Positions 8,844 to 17,569 of a stretch of DNA of 64,000 nucleotides are shown here, in pieces. Below the pieces are notes generated by a model. It was not told the origin of the DNA. It saw nothing but the letters and a program-made list of their open reading frames with translations, and did not search any database. The stretch covers positions 33,656 to 97,655 of the forward strand of contig JBMFNX010000003.1 in NCBI GenBank assembly GCA_049969935.1, written 5' to 3'. The translations under genes and the position numbers were made by a program. The DNA comes from JACIWG01 sp049969935 (GTDB lineage Archaea > Thermoproteota > Nitrososphaeria > JACIWG01). How positions within the stretch are numbered: position 1 is the first letter of the stretch; each line of letters starts with the position of its first letter.

Positions 8844-10412
8844 TTACCTTCTTAAGATTTCGGTTTCCATAGGCTTTATGGGCTTATCCGGGTCATAGCC
8901 CATTTCTATTCCCCAGCTTCTTATCGCCCTAAGAAGAGCCCATATCCCAAATTTCGCTATCGGTGGAAATATTATTTTTCCTACAGGATTATTCTTTAAT
9001 ATCATTGGCAGGCTTGAATCAATTTCCTTTGCTATATGCTTCCATGCAGTATAAATTAGAAGAAACCTTTCCTCAGTCATAGATTCAGAAATATTAAAGA
9101 AACTTTCATTTCTCAAGACACCCAGTGGTATGAAGGCTAAAGGTGTTACCGTGAAATGGGCTCTTGAACCAAGCTTCTCCATTAGAAACTTTTCCATCGC
9201 CAAAATTAGGGCGGCTGTTTCAAGCACATCATCTTTTGATTCACCCGGTAAACCTATCATGAGGGTGTAGGCTGGGAACCAGAAGTTTCTGTTTAAAATA
9301 TATGTTCCCTCCATTATAATTTTTGGCCACTCTTCTGGAGAAAATGGTTTAACCTTGTTTGCCATATACTTTTTCATAAGCGATGGTGAAGCTGTCTCCA
9401 TGCCCACTTGTATTCCAACCCATTTTTCAGAATTTGCGCCGACGACTTTGGAAATGTTTTCCACCATCAATGGGTCAGCTGCGACGGGAGCGATGCTTCC
9501 ATGTGTTGGATTAACATACTTTATACCCTTCAAGCTCATGACACTTCTGAAGAGGCCTACTACTTCCTCAGAGTTTGGATAAAAGTTTCGAAAATCTCTA
9601 AGCTTGTACAAGAAAATGTCTTCGCTATGAAGCCAACCATGACATATTCCATGCTTCAGGTTAACCTTAACTTCATCCAATATTTTTTCATCTGAAATAA
9701 AGCGTACAGCCCTTAGGTTGGGTTCACAAAACTTACAGTTTCTTCCACAGCCTCTCATGACTTCAACCATGCCCTTATATGAGGGGTTAACTATGGTTGA
9801 TATTTCCTCAACCTTCGGAAAATTTTTAACCTGTATTACTTCTGGAGCGTTGCCTTGAACTATTTGTTCAAATATGTCGTTTATAACATGGTCCGTTTCC
9901 CCCACAACAACGTGGTCAACACCGAGTTCCCTCCATTTTCCAGTTAAAGCAAGCTGCCAGCTTCCTGGACCGCCAACAACAATCTTGTACCTGTACCCAC
10001 GTTTTATTCTCATAACATTTAAGCCTTTGACGAGTTCAGTAAACTTTTTCTTGCTATAGGATGTCAGTAGACCTCCGAATGTGAACATCATAGAGACAGG
10101 GCCTAAACCGAGGGGGTCCATTGTGGAGACACCAACGATATCCGTTCGATCGTCAACAAACTTCTGAATATGGGAAGGATGAACTATAGTAACATCTGAT
10201 ATATTCAAACGTTTTAGTAGTGATGCTTCAACCTTTCTAATAGAATATGGGGCAACCTTTAGCACACCATCTTTGTGCTCAAGCTGCGTATTTAGGATAT
10301 TGAATATGAGTGATGGAACCTTCTCTGATGGCGCACATGGTAGAAAGTCTAGGAGTGGTATGTCCCTATATGTTCCAGTTAAGGTTTCATCGCATGTTAA
10401 GACTGTTTTCAT
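8844..10412 (-). CDS. B12-binding-like radical SAM protein of unknown substrate
   Basis: A 522-residue protein. The N-terminal 200 residues look like a Rossmann B12-binding-type domain (DIVGVSTMDPLGLGP, KIVVGGPGSWQLA). The radical SAM cluster motif is RGCGRNCKFCEPN at about 221-233, giving Cx3Cx2C, followed by a barrel with GIQVGMETASPSLMKKY and a late LMIGLPGES segment. Such proteins do methylations or other radical steps; the target is unknown. It starts at an ATG 10 nt after the end of a small winged-helix gene, so the two are probably one transcript. Confidence 0.85.
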   Translation of the reverse strand: MKTVLTCDETLTGTYRDIPLLDFLPCAPSEKVPSLIFNILNTQLEHKDGVLKVAPYSIRKVEASLLKRLNISDVTIVHPSHIQKFVDDRTDIVGVSTMDPLGLGPVSMMFTFGGLLTSYSKKKFTELVKGLNVMRIKRGYRYKIVVGGPGSWQLALTGKWRELGVDHVVVGETDHVINDIFEQIVQGNAPEVIQVKNFPKVEEISTIVNPSYKGMVEVMRGCGRNCKFCEPNLRAVRFISDEKILDEVKVNLKHGICHGWLHSEDIFLYKLRDFRNFYPNSEEVVGLFRSVMSLKGIKYVNPTHGSIAPVAADPLMVENISKVVGANSEKWVGIQVGMETASPSLMKKYMANKVKPFSPEEWPKIIMEGTYILNRNFWFPAYTLMIGLPGESKDDVLETAALILAMEKFLMEKLGSRAHFTVTPLAFIPLGVLRNESFFNISESMTEERFLLIYTAWKHIAKEIDSSLPMILKNNPVGKIIFPPIAKFGIWALLRAIRSWGIEMGYDPDKPIKPMETEILRR

Positions 10413-10422
10413 ACAAATTCAC

Positions 10423-10824
10423 CTACAGAATGTTAAGGATTAGGTTGGAAACCAACTTTGATAGACGAAGTTTAAGATAATTTTTTAGAACATCATCTCT
10501 TGTTTCACGAATTTTATTAGAATATATGTGGATTAGGGACGTGAGCTCGTTCATCGGATCCTTTAAAGTGATTTCCTCATGCGCTCTCATTTCCTCGATT
10601 AAGGTCTTTATTTTTGAACTTAACTTGAAAATCTTTTTCTGGCTATGAAACCTGTCACGTTCAATGCTGACAATATTATTTTTTGCAAGAGTGTCCAGAG
10701 CCTTGATTAGGGTTACTCTCGAAATTTTTCCACGCAGCTTTGACGCTAGCCTATTAAATGATATTCCTTCAACATGATATGATAGTTCATCCAATATTGT
10801 GGCATGAACTTGGTTTAGCCGCAC
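10423..10824 (-). CDS. small winged-helix DNA-binding protein
   Basis: A 133-residue protein. The N-terminal 70 residues fit a winged helix: HATILDELSYHVEGISFNRL, then helices RVTLIKALDTLAKNNI and a beta-wing with VSIERDRFHSQKKIFKL. The rest is a long charged helix that could dimerise. The start is GTG at 10824, with a TATA-like AGTATAATC near 10840-10850 on minus. It sits 10 nt upstream of the radical SAM gene and probably belongs to the same transcript, either as its regulator or as a separate factor. I do not recognise a named family. Confidence 0.65.
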   Translation of the reverse strand: MRLNQVHATILDELSYHVEGISFNRLASKLRGKISRVTLIKALDTLAKNNIVSIERDRFHSQKKIFKLSSKIKTLIEEMRAHEEITLKDPMNELTSLIHIYSNKIRETRDDVLKNYLKLRLSKLVSNLILNIL

Positions 10825-10879
10825 AAACTGGTGTAAGATTATACTGGTATATTAGTTTATCGGTAACCTTTGGATACAG

Positions 10880-12313
10880 TCAAATTTGGCCGAGTTGAAC
10901 CACATGCCTTTTGTACCATATCGTTTTATCCGGATAGTCGATTAACTCGATATTCATTTCCCTTAACTTTTCCCTTATAAGGTCAGCCTCTCTAAAATTG
11001 CGATTCCTCCTATACTCATTTCTTTTTCTTACCAATTCCTCAACCATAATCCTTTCTTCGCCAGTTAAAGTTGCAAACTTTAACCCGAAAACATATGAAA
11101 TTTTCTCGAATGCACTCTTGAATACTTTCGAATTTTCTCTGTTAAGCTTTCCCTCAGAAGCATACCTGTGTATTTCTTTAACCAATTTCATGAATGCAGC
11201 GAGAGCGGTTGGAGTTTTGAAGTCGTCGTCCATAGCGTTCTCAAATTCTCCGATTATATGTTCACATAATTGCCTAGCTTCATTCACGAAATGAGCATCT
11301 TCTTTTAGATCAAAATAGTTTAGTTCAGCGTAAGAGGATTCGATGAGCTTTAGATTGTCCAAAGCATTTTTTATAACATTTTCATCAAAATCTAGTGGTG
11401 AACGGTAGTGGCTGGCAATAAACATTAGTCTAAGAGCATTTGGCCCAACCTTGTTTAACATTTCTCTTACCGGTATAAAGTTGCCTAAAGATTTACCCAT
11501 CCTTTCACCCCTTACTGTAAGAAGGCCCGTATGTATCCAGACTTTCGCGAAAGGTTCACCCATTAAGGCCTCAGATTGGGCGATTTCATTTTCATGATGT
11601 GGAAATATTAGGTCTGAACCGCCTCCGTGAATGTCCAAAGTTCCATTAAACTGTTTAAGTGCCATGGTTGAACATTCTATATGCCAGCCGGGGCGACCTT
11701 CACCCCATGGGCTTTCCCACTTTGGTTCAGATTTAAAGAACTTCCATAGTGCGAAATCAAGTGGATTCCTTTTTGTTGGATCAACTTCAACTCTTGCTCC
11801 CGCCTGAAGCTGTTCAATACTATAGTGTGAAAGTTTTCCATATTCCTTGAACTTTGAAACATCAAAGTATACTCCAGTCTCCGTCACATAAGCATACCCC
11901 TTCTCTAGAAGCCTTCCTATCATTTCTATCATCGATTTAATGTATTCTGTCGCTTTAGGATAGTAGTCTGCGGGAATAATGTTAAGTGCTTCAGAAACTT
12001 CCATAAAATCCTTTATGTACCTTTCAGCCAAATCTTTTGTTGAAATGTTTAGCTCACTCGCTCTTCTTATAATTTTATCGTCAACATCCGTGAAATTTTG
12101 GACGTGAATAACCTTATACCCCTTATACATTAGATAACGTTTGATAATATCAAATGAAATATATGTTCTTGCATGCCCAATGTGTGTACTATCGTATACT
12201 GTTACACCACATACGTACATTTTGACAATATTGTCTTCTAGGGGTTGAAAAGGTTCCTTTCTTCTAGTTAGAGTATTGTATATCATTATCGTGTTAGACA
12301 AGCTGCTCTCCAC
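10880..12313 (-). CDS. cysS: cysteinyl-tRNA synthetase
   Basis: A 477-residue class I synthetase that charges tRNA-Cys in the cytoplasm. Seen: the zinc/HIGH region YVCGVTVYDSTHIGHARTY, the zinc ligands in WHIECSTMA and the histidines in FPHHENEIAQSEA, and the second signature as ERMGKSLGN, a mild variant of KMSKS. The C-terminal anticodon-binding helices end in NRNFREADLIREKLREM. The start is GTG at 12313; an ATG nine codons inside (MIYNTLTRRKEPF) is the alternative. The gene is divergent from hypE and shares a short promoter region with it. Confidence 0.95.
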   Translation of the reverse strand: MESSLSNTIMIYNTLTRRKEPFQPLEDNIVKMYVCGVTVYDSTHIGHARTYISFDIIKRYLMYKGYKVIHVQNFTDVDDKIIRRASELNISTKDLAERYIKDFMEVSEALNIIPADYYPKATEYIKSMIEMIGRLLEKGYAYVTETGVYFDVSKFKEYGKLSHYSIEQLQAGARVEVDPTKRNPLDFALWKFFKSEPKWESPWGEGRPGWHIECSTMALKQFNGTLDIHGGGSDLIFPHHENEIAQSEALMGEPFAKVWIHTGLLTVRGERMGKSLGNFIPVREMLNKVGPNALRLMFIASHYRSPLDFDENVIKNALDNLKLIESSYAELNYFDLKEDAHFVNEARQLCEHIIGEFENAMDDDFKTPTALAAFMKLVKEIHRYASEGKLNRENSKVFKSAFEKISYVFGLKFATLTGEERIMVEELVRKRNEYRRNRNFREADLIREKLREMNIELIDYPDKTIWYKRHVVQLGQI

Positions 12314-12340
12314 AAATTTGTATCTTTGATGATAAAAAGT

Positions 12341-12352
12341 TTAGTATAAAAG
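12341..12352 (+). promoter_or_regulatory. TATA-like box upstream of hypE
   Basis: TTAGTATAAAAG is centred about 45 nt upstream of ATG 12392, and a second AT-rich box ACATTTTAAAC (12357-12367) lies nearer. Both predict transcription to begin at or after the in-frame TTG at 12368, which favours the ATG at 12392 as the hypE start. Inference from position only. Confidence 0.4.
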
Positions 12353-12391
12353 AATAACATTTTAAACTTGTTCCATAAACCCTCTAACATC

Positions 12392-13441
12392 ATGTACAAG
12401 AAAATAACAATGTTGCATGGTGCGGGAGGAAGCGAGTCCCTCGAATTGATTAAAGAGACAATTTTGAAGAGATTTTCTTATAGCAAGTTTGATGTTCCAT
12501 TAGATGCATTAGATGATGCAGCCGTCGTAAACGGAATAGTTTTTAAAACAGATTCTCACGCAGTCTACCCAATATTCTTTCCAGGAGGAGACATTGGTAG
12601 GCTTGCTGTATGTGGAACAGTTAACGACATAAGTATGGTTGGAGGAAAACCTATTGCCCTATCCCTAGCAATTGTCATGGAAGAAGGACTAGAGTTTAAC
12701 ATTCTTGAGAAAGTTCTCGATAGCATAAAGTTAGCTTGTGAGGAAGCTGATGTTAAAATTGTGACCGGAGACACGAAGGTTGTGGAAAGGGGGGGAGTTA
12801 AGGAAATGATATTGAATACTGCTGGAATAGGTGTAAGAAGCCCTTACCTTGACCATAACTTGGCTGTTGCAAAAAATTTTAGGAATGTTAATGCAAGCTG
12901 GCTTCTAGATTCAAATGTACGTCCAGGAGATAAAATCATTTTGTCAGGATACATTGGCGACCACGGTATTGCTGTAATGAGTGCAAGAAAACAGTATGGT
13001 ATTTCATCAGATATAGTTTCTGACATTCAACCCTTAAACCATATGGTTGAAGAAGTGTTAAAGGTTGGAGGTGTTGTTGCAATGAAGGATCCGACTAGAG
13101 GAGGGTTAAGTAATCTGCTCTACGAATGGTGCGAGAAAAGTGGTGTTGGGATAGAGATTGAGGAGACAAAGATTCCTTTAAGGGAGGGGGTTAAGTCAGC
13201 CTGCGAAATATTGGGAATAAGTCCTCTTGAAATAGGAAACGAGGGAAAGGCTGTTTTAGCCGTGGTTCCTGAAATGGCTGAAAAAGTTCTTTCTACTTTA
13301 AAAAGTACAAGAGAAGGTAGGGATGCGCAGATAATTGGGGAGGCTGTAGGTGTACATGATAAGGTTGTGATGAAGACTGTTGTCGGTGGAAAGAGGATTG
13401 TTCCTAGACCTAGGGGAGATCCTATTCCTAGGATATGCTAA
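12392..13441 (+). CDS. hypE: hydrogenase maturation protein HypE
   Basis: About 349 residues from ATG 12392 (MYKKITMLHGAGG); an in-frame TTG at 12368 is less likely because of the TATA positions. HypE dehydrates the carbamoyl group that HypF puts on its C-terminal cysteine, making the thiocyanate that becomes the CN ligand of the [NiFe] site. Seen: HGAGGSESLELI, the metal/ATP-binding FKTDSHAVYPIFFPGGDIG segment, the PurM-like KDPTRGGLSNLL block, and the diagnostic C-terminus PRIC ending in the acceptor cysteine. A thioredoxin-like gene follows after 18 nt. Confidence 0.95.
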   Translation: MYKKITMLHGAGGSESLELIKETILKRFSYSKFDVPLDALDDAAVVNGIVFKTDSHAVYPIFFPGGDIGRLAVCGTVNDISMVGGKPIALSLAIVMEEGLEFNILEKVLDSIKLACEEADVKIVTGDTKVVERGGVKEMILNTAGIGVRSPYLDHNLAVAKNFRNVNASWLLDSNVRPGDKIILSGYIGDHGIAVMSARKQYGISSDIVSDIQPLNHMVEEVLKVGGVVAMKDPTRGGLSNLLYEWCEKSGVGIEIEETKIPLREGVKSACEILGISPLEIGNEGKAVLAVVPEMAEKVLSTLKSTREGRDAQIIGEAVGVHDKVVMKTVVGGKRIVPRPRGDPIPRIC

Positions 13442-13459
13442 ATTTATTAAAACAATTTT

Positions 13460-13816
13460 TTGGAAAGTTTAGCGGATGCTAAAATGTTCGAATACATTGA
13501 AAAAGAGTTTAGTGAAGAACTGCTTGAGAAGGAGGAGATTTTGGTTGTAGTATTTTATGCATCATATTGTCCATTCTGTCAAAAATTTTCAAAGGTTTTG
13601 GAAAAATATTATTTTAAAGAAAATGTTTGTTTCGCTAAAGCGGACATTTCTGACGACGATAGCCCATATTGGAGCAGATATAGTATAGAGGTTGTTCCAA
13701 CAATTATAGTGTTTAAGGGAAAGATTATAGTGGAAAGATGTGATGGAATACTTGGGAAGGGTATTGATGAAAGGATTTTAGCCAATCTACTGGAGAGGGT
13801 GAGAGGTTTAGAGTAG
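13460..13816 (+). CDS. thioredoxin-like protein with CPFC active site
   Basis: A 118-residue (or 110, from ATG 13484) thioredoxin-fold protein. Seen: strand VVVFYASYCPFCQKFSKVL with a CPFC active site, the ADISDDDSPYWSRYSIEVVPT segment with the cis-proline of VVPTI, then IVFKGKIIVER. CPFC departs from the common CGPC, so it may reduce disulfides in particular partners rather than act as a general thioredoxin (inference). It starts 18 nt after hypE on the same strand and is probably co-transcribed, which hints at a link to hydrogenase maturation; its stop is 6 nt from the convergent hypD stop. Confidence 0.85.
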   Translation: MESLADAKMFEYIEKEFSEELLEKEEILVVVFYASYCPFCQKFSKVLEKYYFKENVCFAKADISDDDSPYWSRYSIEVVPTIIVFKGKIIVERCDGILGKGIDERILANLLERVRGLE

Positions 13817-13822
13817 GAAAGA

Positions 13823-14917
13823 TTAATTTAATTCTGGATATTCGAGAAATATTCTGCAAGCGCCTTCTACAGAAACCATGCAGGCGCCAACCGGATTTTC
13901 AAGATTGCATACTTTACCGAAGAGGGGGCAGTCAGTCGGCTGGATAACGCCTCTTAAAACTTCACCACATCTGCAACCTTTTTCAAGAGGTGAAGGCTCA
14001 TACTGTACTTTTGAAATTATGTCCTCAAACTGTTTATGGGCATCATGTTTAGAATATTTGTCTCTTATTGTCATGAGAGAAGAAGGTACTACTGGAAAAC
14101 CTCTCCACTCAATGTCTTTGGGATAAAATACTCTGTCTATTAGAGATAGGGCTGTCTGGTTCCCTTCTCTTGACACAACCCTATTGTATTCGTTTACAAC
14201 TTTAGCTTCACCATCTACTATTTGCCTAACAAGATAATAGACTGAAAGTATAATATCAAGTGGTTCAAACCCTGAAATTACCTGAGGAATCTTAAACCTT
14301 TTCATTATAACTTCATAGGGTTTACATCCTATTATTGCACTAACATGTCCAGGCTCTATTATACCATCAAGCTTAACTTCACCCAATTCAAGAAGTTTTA
14401 TCATGGCTGGAGGAAAAAATCTGTGGCAGCTTAGAACATAAAAGTTTTCAGGCAAATCATCTCGAACAAGTGTTGAGGCTGTAGAAGGAGCTGTAGTTTC
14501 AAAGCCTATGGCCATGAACACGACATCCTTTTCAACAGTTCGAGCGAGTTCAACTGACTCATCAATACTATACACGATTCTAACATCATAGCCTTCTGTT
14601 TTCAAGTGCATAAGTGAACGCCTATTAACCGGCACCCTAAAACAGTCACCGTAAATTGTGATAATCTTACCCTTTTCAGCAAGCTTCATAGCCTGAAGAA
14701 ACTCTTTCGCTGTTGTAACACATACGGGACAACCTGGACCAGACCTTATCCTTATCCCAACCTTAGAAAGAAGGCTTCCCAAACCATATCTTGAAAGTGT
14801 TTCCTGATGTGTTCCACAGGCGTGCATGAACGTTAGATTAAGTTTATACTGGCCTATCCTTTCTATAATACCATTTATTAGCTTCGCATCCTTCAGCTCA
14901 TGCCACATAAATTTCAC
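13823..14917 (-). CDS. hypD: hydrogenase maturation protein HypD
   Basis: A 364-residue iron-sulfur protein that, with HypC, is the scaffold on which the Fe(CN)2CO group is built. Family hallmarks seen: FMHACGTHQE at about residues 29-38, RSGPGCPVCVT near 78-88, the AIGFETTAPS block, and the C-terminal cluster ligands CRCGEVLRG...CPLFG. Its ATG overlaps the hypC stop by 4 nt (ATGA), so the two are translationally coupled. Convergent with the hypE-thioredoxin pair. Confidence 0.96.
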   Translation of the reverse strand: MKFMWHELKDAKLINGIIERIGQYKLNLTFMHACGTHQETLSRYGLGSLLSKVGIRIRSGPGCPVCVTTAKEFLQAMKLAEKGKIITIYGDCFRVPVNRRSLMHLKTEGYDVRIVYSIDESVELARTVEKDVVFMAIGFETTAPSTASTLVRDDLPENFYVLSCHRFFPPAMIKLLELGEVKLDGIIEPGHVSAIIGCKPYEVIMKRFKIPQVISGFEPLDIILSVYYLVRQIVDGEAKVVNEYNRVVSREGNQTALSLIDRVFYPKDIEWRGFPVVPSSLMTIRDKYSKHDAHKQFEDIISKVQYEPSPLEKGCRCGEVLRGVIQPTDCPLFGKVCNLENPVGACMVSVEGACRIFLEYPELN

Positions 14918-15132
14918 ACTTTACCTGAAACTATTTCTTTAACAAGCCTGATGGTTTTTAAAGCCTCCCTTTTATTGACCTTTGAGATTGCGAAACCAGC
15001 GTGTACGATGACAAAATCGCCCACCTTAACATTTACAAGAGAAACGTTCACATCCCTTATAAGGCCGCCGAAGTCTACTTTAGCAAAACTGCCTTTTTTC
15101 TCAACAACTTTTCCAGGTACACCTAAACACAT
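14914..15132 (-). CDS. hypC: hydrogenase maturation chaperone HypC
   Basis: A 72-residue OB-fold-like chaperone starting with the invariant MCLGVPGKV; the N-terminal cysteine C2 coordinates the iron being assembled on HypD. The rest (VGDFVIVHAGFAISKV) also matches the family. It lies between hypF and hypD on minus, 70 nt after the hypF stop, and overlaps hypD by 4 nt. Confidence 0.96.
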   Translation of the reverse strand: MCLGVPGKVVEKKGSFAKVDFGGLIRDVNVSLVNVKVGDFVIVHAGFAISKVNKREALKTIRLVKEIVSGKV

Positions 15133-15202
15133 TTTAATACAGTTGAGGCTAAATGAGCTAGGTTAATAAAATTTTTTATAATTGAAAAATTTTTAATTAG
15201 CT

Positions 15203-17467
15203 TTAGCCTAGAAAGTATTTTCCAGCCAAATATGCTTGTCCTAGGGATACACATCCATCTCCAGCTGGAGCATAAATGTTCCGATAAAGTTTAAGGTTAT
15301 TTGATTCAACCACCCTTCTAATAGCTTTTGAAATATGCTCATTATATGCTACACCTCCAGAAAAGGATATAGCTTTAACACCATACTTTTTAGCCTTTTC
15401 TACTGCAATCTTTGCCATACCTTCTGCAAGACACTCTTCCACAGCATAAGCCAATTCCGCAGCTGGAAACTTTTCCAAGTTTTCTATAATATTTTCTATC
15501 ATTGGAGTTGTTAGGAGAACATCATCTGCAATCATGGGCTCTATTCTATAGTGGCCTACAGCCTTCTTTGCCAAGCTTTCAAGCTTAAGTGCAGGTTCAC
15601 CTTCATATGTTCTCACATAGCATACGTTTAAGATTGTGGAGACCGCATCAAGTATTCGTCCAAAACTTGATGTTAAAATATAGTTTCTGGACTCTAACTG
15701 AAGTTTTAGAAAATCAACCTCTCGACTACCATGTGGAAACTTTTGAATGTTACTAATAAGCCACTTATCTAAATAGGGTGTCTTGTATAGGATAGAGAGC
15801 ACCATTCTAGCAGGATATTTTGCTGCAAGATCACCGCCCAAGTAAGGCTGTTCCTCCAAATGCCCAACTCTCTCAAATCGACCTTTCTCACAATATAATA
15901 TTTCTCCACCCCAAGCGTTACCATCTAAGCCGTATCCGAAACCGTCAGCCGCTATTCCAACCGTTTCTTCTAGACCATGTTCTGCCATAACAGAGGCTAT
16001 GTGAGCATGATGGTGCTGGACTGGAAAGCTTGGAATACTCTGTTGAGTGGACAGCTCTCTAGCATAAACTGTTGTATTGAATGTCGGATGAAGATCGTGC
16101 GCTACCGCTTTAGGCTTACATGCTGTTAGGTTAACCATCCTCTTGAGCGCTGACTTCAAATATTCAAGGGTCTCTATATTTTCAACATCTCCAATATACT
16201 GTGTTAAATACATTTTGCCCGAGGATACAACACATCCTGTAACATTTTCTTCTCCACCAACTCCCAAGGCGTCCACAACACCTTTCACATACAGTGGTTC
16301 TGGGACAAAACCTCTTGATCTCCTGAGAAAACAGATTACACCATCAACCTTTCTCACGACAGAGTCATCGCACCTGTACAAGATTTTTCTATCATGTATG
16401 AGATAATAGTCTACAATCTGTGAAAAACTTTTCACAGCCTCCTTTTCATCAACAATTATAGGTTCTGAGGGAAGATTGCCGCTTGTCATAATAAGCACAT
16501 TTGTTTTGGATTCACTAAATATGAGAAGATGTAGACCAGTGTATGGTAGCATGACTCCAACATTATGTAAACCAGGACTAACATATTTTGAAATACAAGA
16601 GCCTTCTTTCAAATCTAATAGGACTATTGGCTTAGAGGGAGAAGACAAAATCTTTTCTTCAACTTCATCAACGTAGGCGAAAGTTTTCACGGTTTCAACA
16701 TCTTTAGCCATTAAAGCGAAAGGCTTCTGCTCCCTACCTTTCCACCTCCTAATCTTTAATATGGCATCATCATTATATGCTGAAAGAGCTATATGGAAGC
16801 CTCCAACACCCTTTATCGCGAGAATCTTACCTTCATCCAAGAATTTTGCAGCCAACTTTATAGGGTCACCATTAACTTCTGAACCATTTCTGTCGAAAAG
16901 CAAGAGCTTTGGACCGCAGGCTGCACAGGCTATAGTTTCCGCATGAAAACGTCTATCTCTAGGATTATAGTATTCTTCTGCACACATGTTGCACATTGGA
17001 AAGTCAACCATAGAAGTATTGGATCTATCGTAGGGGTACCTTTCTATTATCGTGAACCTTGGACCACAGTTTGTGCACGTTATAAAATGGTACCTATAAC
17101 GTCTATTTTTTGGATCAAAAAGTTCCCTACTACAGTCTTCACAAATTCCAATGTCAGGTGGAATTAATGACGCACTAGCCCTTTCCTCGAAATCACTTTT
17201 TAAAACTTTAAAAGATTCATAATTTAGTTCATCATCGAAATCAATCCTTTTTACCTCTTCAATCTTTGCTAGAGGAGGTTTTCCAGAAAAAAGTTTTAAA
17301 ACAAATCTTTCAATATCCTCTTTCAAGCCTTCTACTTCTATTTCTACACTACCATCACCCATATTTTTAACATAGCCTCTCAGATTATTTTCTAAAGCAA
17401 TTCTATATACAAAAGGTCTAAAACCTACACCTTGAACTATCCCTGTAACCGTAAACCTACTGCGCAT
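15203..17467 (-). CDS. hypF: carbamoyltransferase HypF
   Basis: A 754-residue enzyme that makes a carbamoyl adenylate from carbamoyl phosphate and ATP and passes the carbamoyl to the HypE cysteine. Domains in order: acylphosphatase (VQGVGFRPFVYRIA, about 8-21); two zinc fingers with CEDC/CTNC and CNMC/CAAC pairs (about 107-185); YrdC-like domain (GVGGFHIALSA, near 218); and the Kae1-like carbamoyltransferase domain with HHHAHIASVMAEH near 480 and FSGGVAYNEH near 700. It heads hypF-hypC-hypD. Carbamoyl phosphate is made by CarAB, whose genes begin 2 kb away on plus. Confidence 0.97.
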   Translation of the reverse strand: MRSRFTVTGIVQGVGFRPFVYRIALENNLRGYVKNMGDGSVEIEVEGLKEDIERFVLKLFSGKPPLAKIEEVKRIDFDDELNYESFKVLKSDFEERASASLIPPDIGICEDCSRELFDPKNRRYRYHFITCTNCGPRFTIIERYPYDRSNTSMVDFPMCNMCAEEYYNPRDRRFHAETIACAACGPKLLLFDRNGSEVNGDPIKLAAKFLDEGKILAIKGVGGFHIALSAYNDDAILKIRRWKGREQKPFALMAKDVETVKTFAYVDEVEEKILSSPSKPIVLLDLKEGSCISKYVSPGLHNVGVMLPYTGLHLLIFSESKTNVLIMTSGNLPSEPIIVDEKEAVKSFSQIVDYYLIHDRKILYRCDDSVVRKVDGVICFLRRSRGFVPEPLYVKGVVDALGVGGEENVTGCVVSSGKMYLTQYIGDVENIETLEYLKSALKRMVNLTACKPKAVAHDLHPTFNTTVYARELSTQQSIPSFPVQHHHAHIASVMAEHGLEETVGIAADGFGYGLDGNAWGGEILYCEKGRFERVGHLEEQPYLGGDLAAKYPARMVLSILYKTPYLDKWLISNIQKFPHGSREVDFLKLQLESRNYILTSSFGRILDAVSTILNVCYVRTYEGEPALKLESLAKKAVGHYRIEPMIADDVLLTTPMIENIIENLEKFPAAELAYAVEECLAEGMAKIAVEKAKKYGVKAISFSGGVAYNEHISKAIRRVVESNNLKLYRNIYAPAGDGCVSLGQAYLAGKYFLG

Positions 17468-17537
17468 CAGCTATAGCACCTATATATCTAGATATTAACT
17501 CTATCATGTAACAATAAGTTTTTGCCTTTGACTAAAA

Positions 17538-17547
17538 TTTTATATCA
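17538..17547 (+). promoter_or_regulatory. TATA-like box of the ade-carA-carB operon
   Basis: TTTTATATCA is centred about 28 nt upstream of ATG 17570. This predicts a start of transcription at the ATG and argues against the in-frame TTG at 17522, which lies upstream of the box. A minus-strand box near 17480-17491 (TATATATCTAGA region) could serve hypF. Confidence 0.45.
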
Positions 17548-17569
17548 CTATACAATGATATCCCAAAAC

